Origin: Bacillota bacterium
Lineage (GTDB): Bacteria; Bacillota; Clostridia; Christensenellales; Aristaeellaceae
DNA: 18,197 nucleotides
Assembly (NCBI GenBank): GCA_023416655.1
Contig: JAEZHK010000104.1
Location: 1 to 18,197, forward strand
Direction: 5' to 3'
Shown here piece after piece: positions 14,073 to 18,197 of this stretch (position 1 is its first letter; the number at the start of each line of letters is the position of its first letter). The notes beneath the pieces were generated by a model. That model saw only the letters and a program-made list of their open reading frames with translations. It did no database searches and was not told where the DNA came from. The position numbers were made by a program, and so were the translations under genes.

Positions 14073-17000
14073 TTACTTTGTGATGTTGAGTTTGGCTTTC
14101 GCAGACAGCCCGTTTGCCGTCGTGACACGAATCTCCACAAGACCGGGCTTCTTCGCCGTCAGCACACCATTTTTGTCGATGGTCGCGAGATTGGGCTTGG
14201 AGGACTTCCACGTCAGCGACTTTGCGGAGCCGTTCAGTTCCACCAGCGGTGGGATCAACGGCAGTTTTTCGCCGACCTTCAGCGTCGCGGGCAGATTCAG
14301 CTTGACATACGACGGGTAGGTCCAGACGGTCACGGTACATTTGGCGGTCTTGCCGAGCTTGGGATCGGTGGTGGCGCTGATGATCGCCGTCCCGTCGGCG
14401 TGTGCCGTGACGACGCCGTTCTGATCCACGCTGGCGACGGACGGCTTATCGCTCAACCATGTCACGGACAGGTAGCCGGACTTGGCGGGGGAGGCGGTAA
14501 TGGCGAGCTTCTCGGTCGCCTTGCCACCGATGAAGAGCTTCAGCGCTTCCTTGATGGAGATGAAAGACGCGGGCTTGACGACCTTGAGCACCAGGGAACC
14601 GCTCTTTTTGCTGCCGTCCGTGGCGGCGGCGGTGATCCGGGCCGTGCCGGGGCCCTTTCCGGTGACCAGGCCGTCCTGGCTCACGGTGGCGATCTTGGTC
14701 GAACCGGAGGTCCACTTCAGCGAGTCGTCCACGTCCTCCTTCGGCAGTACGTCGGCTTTGATCAATGTGGTATCTCCGACGTAGATGGCCTTGTCCGGCG
14801 CGGTGAGCGTTATTCTGCCCACCGGGAGGGTCACGCGGATCTGCCGGGTGAAATACACGCCGTTATGGGCGGTAGCGGTGATGTCCGCCGTGCCGGGGGA
14901 GACGCCAAACACGTTGCCCGTGGCGGGGTCCACGGTGGCGACAGACTTGTTGCTGCTGGACCACTTGAGTTGCCGGTAGGTGGCGCCGGGCGGGCTGACG
15001 GAGGCCTTCAGCTTCCGGGATGTGCGCGCAAAGATCGTGAAGCCGGGGTCCATCTGAACCGCGGCGGCGGGCACGATTACGCGAATGTGCATAGTCTTCG
15101 TGGGTGCGGCGGCGGTGCTGGCGTTGCGGGCGGTGATGGTGAGCGTACAGTTTCCGGCCTTCAGGCCCGTCACGAGGCCCTGATTGCTGACGCTCAGAAC
15201 CTTCGGGTTGCTGGACTTATACGTGAAGCTCGCGCCGACGTTCGCCGGAACCGTCTGGGGAATCAGTTGGAACGTGTCCTTCAGGTTCAGCTCGTAGGCG
15301 CCGTTCACCAGCGGCAAATCCAGCGGCACATCCCTCGGCATCAGTTCGATGGATTCGATCTTGTTGGAGACGGTGACGTTGCAGGCGGCGCGCTTGCCGT
15401 TCGAGGAGAACGCCGTGATGATGGCGGTGCCGTCCTTGTGGCCGGTCACCACACCGCTGTTCACGCTGGCGACCGCCGAATTGGTGGAGGTCCATGTGAC
15501 GCTTTTAAAGCCAGTGTCGGCGGGCAGCAACGTGGCGGTCAGCGTGGCCGTGTCTCCCTGGATGAGCTTGAGCTCTTTCTGATTGAGCGACACCGAATCC
15601 ACGTTCGGGCAGGCCGTCACCGTGCAGCTGGCGGATAGGTTGCTTCCGTCGGTGGTTCTGACCGTAATCACCGACGAACCCTTCGAGATCCCCGTGATGG
15701 CGGAGTCGGAAACCGTCACAGCAGCGGGGTTGCTGCTGGACCAGACCAGCGGGGGATAGGGCGCATCACTCGGGGAATAGGAGATGTTGAGCCAATCGGT
15801 CTGGCCGAGTGCGAGCATTTGAACCGCATTTTCAAAGCGAAGCGAGGTGACGTAGGAATAGGGCGGGTCCTCCCAGTTCTTTACGAGGGTGCTGCTCCCA
15901 ATGACGGCGGATATGTAGGCGCTGGCACTGGAGAGATCGATGCGGCCTTCCGCGTCGGTGACCGTCACGGCGACGGTATAGTTGGCGGCGGGAATCGCGC
16001 CCATTGGAATGGAGATTCTCTTCGAATCGCTAATGGTGTAGCTGGCGGTGTAGATGGAGTTACCGCCTTTTTCAAGCGATATTTCCAGCTTGTAGGGCGG
16101 GGTTCCGTTTTGTGCCCCCACCGTGCAGTTCAAGGCCAAGGCCCCGCTGATTTCGGCGGCAAGGTTGTAGGCAAAGGCGTTCAGTCCGGATGCGGTGGCC
16201 CGGACGGTCACATTGCACGAAGCCTTCAGGCCGTTTGCGGTTTTCGCGGTGATGATGGCCGTGCCGTCGCGCTGCCCGGTTACGACCCCGTCGCCCTGCG
16301 CCGCGACGGATGCGATGGATGCGTCGCTGGAGGACCAGGTGACGGCCTTGTTTGTTGCGTTCTCCGGCAGGATCCTCGGCGTGAGCCGGATGCTTTCGTA
16401 TGTCCGCACCGTCTTCGATGCCGGCAGCGAGATTGAGGCGACGGGAATGGACGTATCCACGGTAACGATGCAGCTTGCAAATTTCCCCGTGCCGTCCTTT
16501 GCGGTGGCGGTGATGGTGGCGGTACCGTCGCCCTTGGCGGTGACCACGCCGCCGCTTACGGTGGCGACCGCGGCGCTGCTCGTAGACCAAGTCAAGCCCC
16601 GGTCGGTCGCGTCGGCGGGGAGCGCGGTCGCCTGCAGCGTGACGGTCTGGCCGACGCGGGTCAGCTTCGCGCTCGCCTGGTTCAGCGTTACGGAGGTCAC
16701 CGGTCTGATCGCCCGCACGGTACATTTGGCGGAAAGACCGCTGCCGTCGGTGGCGTAGGCGGTGATCACCGACGTGCCTTCCGCGATGGCGGATGCGACG
16801 CCGGAATCAGATATCGTCACCGCCGCGGGGTTGTCGCTGTCCCACTCGAGGGCGGGGCGCGGCGCGCCCGAAGGGGAGACGACCGGCGAGAGCGTGAGCG
16901 TGCTCCCGATCGCAATGGAGGCGGTAGAGTTCTGGAACGACAGGCCTGTGAGCGCGGAGACCGGATCCGTCTCGCTAAGCGTCGTGACGTTTAGATTTCC

Positions 17001-18197
17001 CCCGCCAACATAGACGTTGACGGAACAACTTGCGCTGTCCGTCCGCCCGGCGGCGTCGGTCGCGGTCACCTTCATTGTGTAAACGGCGGTGGACAGGATT
17101 CCGGTGAACGTGAGATCGGTCGATCCGCTGGCTGAGAGGGTCGTTTTTGCCGCCTGAACGCCATCCTTTTCGACAATGACATCCAGCGAATAGGGTGGCA
17201 CGCCATATTGTGCGCCGACTTTGAAATACAGGCACCACCGGCTGTATGCAGGGGTGAGGCCCGGGTCATGGGCGAAGGCCCGCAGCCTGGACGCGGTGGG
17301 GGAGACGGTGACGTTCCAGTCCGCCTTCGCGCCGCCGGGCGCTGTGGCGGTGATGACCGCGGTGCCCTTCGCGACGCCCGTGACCAAACCGTCCTCAACC
17401 GTCGCGACGCCGGGTTTATCGGTGCTCCAGGTGATGGCCTTGAACATCGCGTTCTCCGGCAGGACGGACGCGGTAAGACGGTATTTCGCGCCGACGGCCA
17501 GCGGACCAGATGGACCGTTGATCGATACAGATGCCACGGGGATTGGCGGGTTGACGGTGATCACGCAGTCTGCTTTCAAGCCGGAGCCGTCGGTGGTGGA
17601 CGCGGTGATGGTTGCTTCTCCCTCGCCGACCGCAGTGACCAGGCCGCTGCTGTTGACAGTAGCGACGGAAGATTCGTTGGACGCCCAAGAGACGGTTTTG
17701 ATCGTGCCGCTTGACGGGGTAATTGTAGCGGTCAGCGGCATCGTGTTGCCTATGTCCATCGTGGAACTATATTGATTTAAGGCAATACCTGTGGCAAGAG
17801 CGTGTACGGTTATTTCCACGTAATCCCCATCGTAGCGTCCATCTGCGTCTTCGACAGAAAGGGAAAGTCGGCAACCTTCGCCTCTGGTAGGGGTAAAGCT
17901 GCAGGACGTGGTGCCGATCGGAAGATAACCGCTTTCCTCCATAAGCAATGAACCGCCGGAGATTGCATACCAGCTATAGTGAAGCTCCTTATAGGGTTGT
18001 ACCCCGCCGGCGATCGTCCACGTCGCCGTAACGGTCTTGCCCACCGCAATGGCCGTCTTGTCCAGCGACGCCGTGATGGTCAAAGGGGCGACTACGTCGG
18101 TGCCGGTAACCGGGATTTCCACGTAATCCCCATCATAGCGTCCATCCACGTCTTTGACGGAAATGGAAAGTCTGCAACCTTCGCCTCTGGTAGGGGT
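14073..18197 (-). CDS. Very long bacterial Ig-like (Big_2) repeat protein, 5' part beyond window
   Basis: The frame is open from the right edge to a TAA at 14073, 1,374 residues. A GTG at 18149 is not the true start, because the codons before it continue an internal repeat. From N to C it shows at least two copies of a 101-residue module (DGRYDGDYVEI), two Big_2 domains, a PKD-like module (VGAQYGVPPYSLDV), three Big_2, a second such module (VGAQNGTPPYKLEI), and seven Big_2 domains. Big_2 units are recognised by the pattern VTWSSSD..IASV....GVVTG...GTAIITA.....A.CNVTV. The protein ends with the last domain (KAKLNITK): no LPXTG motif or membrane anchor is visible at this end. A role in cell-surface adhesion or the extracellular matrix is the usual inference for such proteins. 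Confidence 0.93.
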   Translation of the reverse strand, partial: TPTRGEGCRLSISVKDVDGRYDGDYVEIPVTGTDVVAPLTITASLDKTAIAVGKTVTATWTIAGGVQPYKELHYSWYAISGGSLLMEESGYLPIGTTSCSFTPTRGEGCRLSLSVEDADGRYDGDYVEITVHALATGIALNQYSSTMDIGNTMPLTATITPSSGTIKTVSWASNESSVATVNSSGLVTAVGEGEATITASTTDGSGLKADCVITVNPPIPVASVSINGPSGPLAVGAKYRLTASVLPENAMFKAITWSTDKPGVATVEDGLVTGVAKGTAVITATAPGGAKADWNVTVSPTASRLRAFAHDPGLTPAYSRWCLYFKVGAQYGVPPYSLDVIVEKDGVQAAKTTLSASGSTDLTFTGILSTAVYTMKVTATDAAGRTDSASCSVNVYVGGGNLNVTTLSETDPVSALTGLSFQNSTASIAIGSTLTLSPVVSPSGAPRPALEWDSDNPAAVTISDSGVASAIAEGTSVITAYATDGSGLSAKCTVRAIRPVTSVTLNQASAKLTRVGQTVTLQATALPADATDRGLTWSTSSAAVATVSGGVVTAKGDGTATITATAKDGTGKFASCIVTVDTSIPVASISLPASKTVRTYESIRLTPRILPENATNKAVTWSSSDASIASVAAQGDGVVTGQRDGTAIITAKTANGLKASCNVTVRATASGLNAFAYNLAAEISGALALNCTVGAQNGTPPYKLEISLEKGGNSIYTASYTISDSKRISIPMGAIPAANYTVAVTVTDAEGRIDLSSASAYISAVIGSSTLVKNWEDPPYSYVTSLRFENAVQMLALGQTDWLNISYSPSDAPYPPLVWSSSNPAAVTVSDSAITGISKGSSVITVRTTDGSNLSASCTVTACPNVDSVSLNQKELKLIQGDTATLTATLLPADTGFKSVTWTSTNSAVASVNSGVVTGHKDGTAIITAFSSNGKRAACNVTVSNKIESIELMPRDVPLDLPLVNGAYELNLKDTFQLIPQTVPANVGASFTYKSSNPKVLSVSNQGLVTGLKAGNCTLTITARNASTAAAPTKTMHIRVIVPAAAVQMDPGFTIFARTSRKLKASVSPPGATYRQLKWSSSNKSVATVDPATGNVFGVSPGTADITATAHNGVYFTRQIRVTLPVGRITLTAPDKAIYVGDTTLIKADVLPKEDVDDSLKWTSGSTKIATVSQDGLVTGKGPGTARITAAATDGSKKSGSLVLKVVKPASFISIKEALKLFIGGKATEKLAITASPAKSGYLSVTWLSDKPSVASVDQNGVVTAHADGTAIISATTDPKLGKTAKCTVTVWTYPSYVKLNLPATLKVGEKLPLIPPLVELNGSAKSLTWKSSKPNLATIDKNGVLTAKKPGLVEIRVTTANGLSAKAKLNITK
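15892..17294 (-). repeat. Second repeat module (VGAQ.G.PPY) and super-repeat in the Ig-like protein
   Basis: Two copies of a roughly 100-residue PKD-like module lie at about 17294-16999 and 16195-15892, each starting AS.L.AFA and containing VGAQ.G.PPY and a late VTDA.GR segment. Each is followed by a distinct Big_2 type (SPS.AP..P.L.W, NPAAVT.SDS) and then a Big_2 starting SVTLNQ/SVSLNQ. The order module, Big_2 types 1, 2, 3 therefore repeats as a unit of roughly 365 residues. Confidence 0.75.
17818..18197 (-). repeat. 303-bp near-identical repeat in the Ig-like protein
   Basis: Bases 18121-18197 repeat almost exactly at 17818-17895, a period of 303 bases (101 codons). The shared protein segment is TPTRGEGCRLS.SV.D.DGR followed by YDGDYVEI. 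The upstream copy runs off the right edge, so the number of copies is unknown. Confidence 0.9.

Noticed and set aside
18149..18149. GTG at 18149 as the start of the Ig-like protein
   Set aside because: The preceding 16 codons to the edge continue the same repeat seen inside the protein, and no ribosome binding site precedes the GTG.

Overview
The window suggests a GC-rich, low-copy chromosomal stretch from a spore-forming member of the Firmicutes, most likely class Clostridia. The evidence is a SpoIVFA/SpoIVFB pair, a T-box leader, a GlpP-type antiterminator, a YhaN/YhaO pair, strong GGAGG ribosome binding sites and consensus sigma-A promoters (TTGACA, 17 bp, TATAAT). I cannot place it at genus level from sequence alone.

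Layout. (1) 1-1392, minus strand: the 5' part of a gene encoding a xylose-isomerase-like TIM barrel fused to the start of an ANL-family (acyl-CoA synthetase type) domain. It sits behind its own promoter and a complete T-box leader with a terminator. (2) 1497-3284: divergent genes for GlpP (minus) and an acyltransferase-3 membrane protein (plus), each with a clear promoter. (3) 3305-5811, minus: a two-gene malate operon (malate/lactate dehydrogenase family protein, then malic enzyme). It has a consensus promoter, a possible attenuator hairpin in its leader and a bidirectional terminator at its end. (4) 5892-6299, minus: mscL. (5) 6300-8450: a small accessory patch with degenerate 58-bp repeats, a nucleotidyltransferase-fold protein carrying three in-frame 18-residue repeats, and an AT-richer family 2 glycosyltransferase. 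(6) 8418-10226, minus: spoIVFA-spoIVFB and tRNA-Trp. The tRNA promoter lies inside the end of spoIVFB. The spoIVFA ribosome binding site is buried in a long hairpin. (7) 10258-13940, minus: the yhaO-yhaN pair (SbcD/SbcC-like), with an in-frame 72-bp tandem duplication in yhaO. (8) 14029-18197, minus: the 3' part of a very long secreted-type protein built of about twelve bacterial Ig-like (Big_2) domains and two other repeating modules. Its start is beyond the right edge.

How the genes fit together. The dehydrogenase and malic enzyme would interconvert oxaloacetate, malate and pyruvate. SpoIVFA and SpoIVFB would act together on the forespore outer membrane during sporulation. YhaO and YhaN would form a nuclease/ATPase complex for DNA ends. 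The rest look like independent units. The strongest candidates for something new are the T-box-controlled TIM-barrel/ANL fusion, the ribosome-binding-site hairpin before spoIVFA, and three separate in-frame repeat expansions inside proteins.
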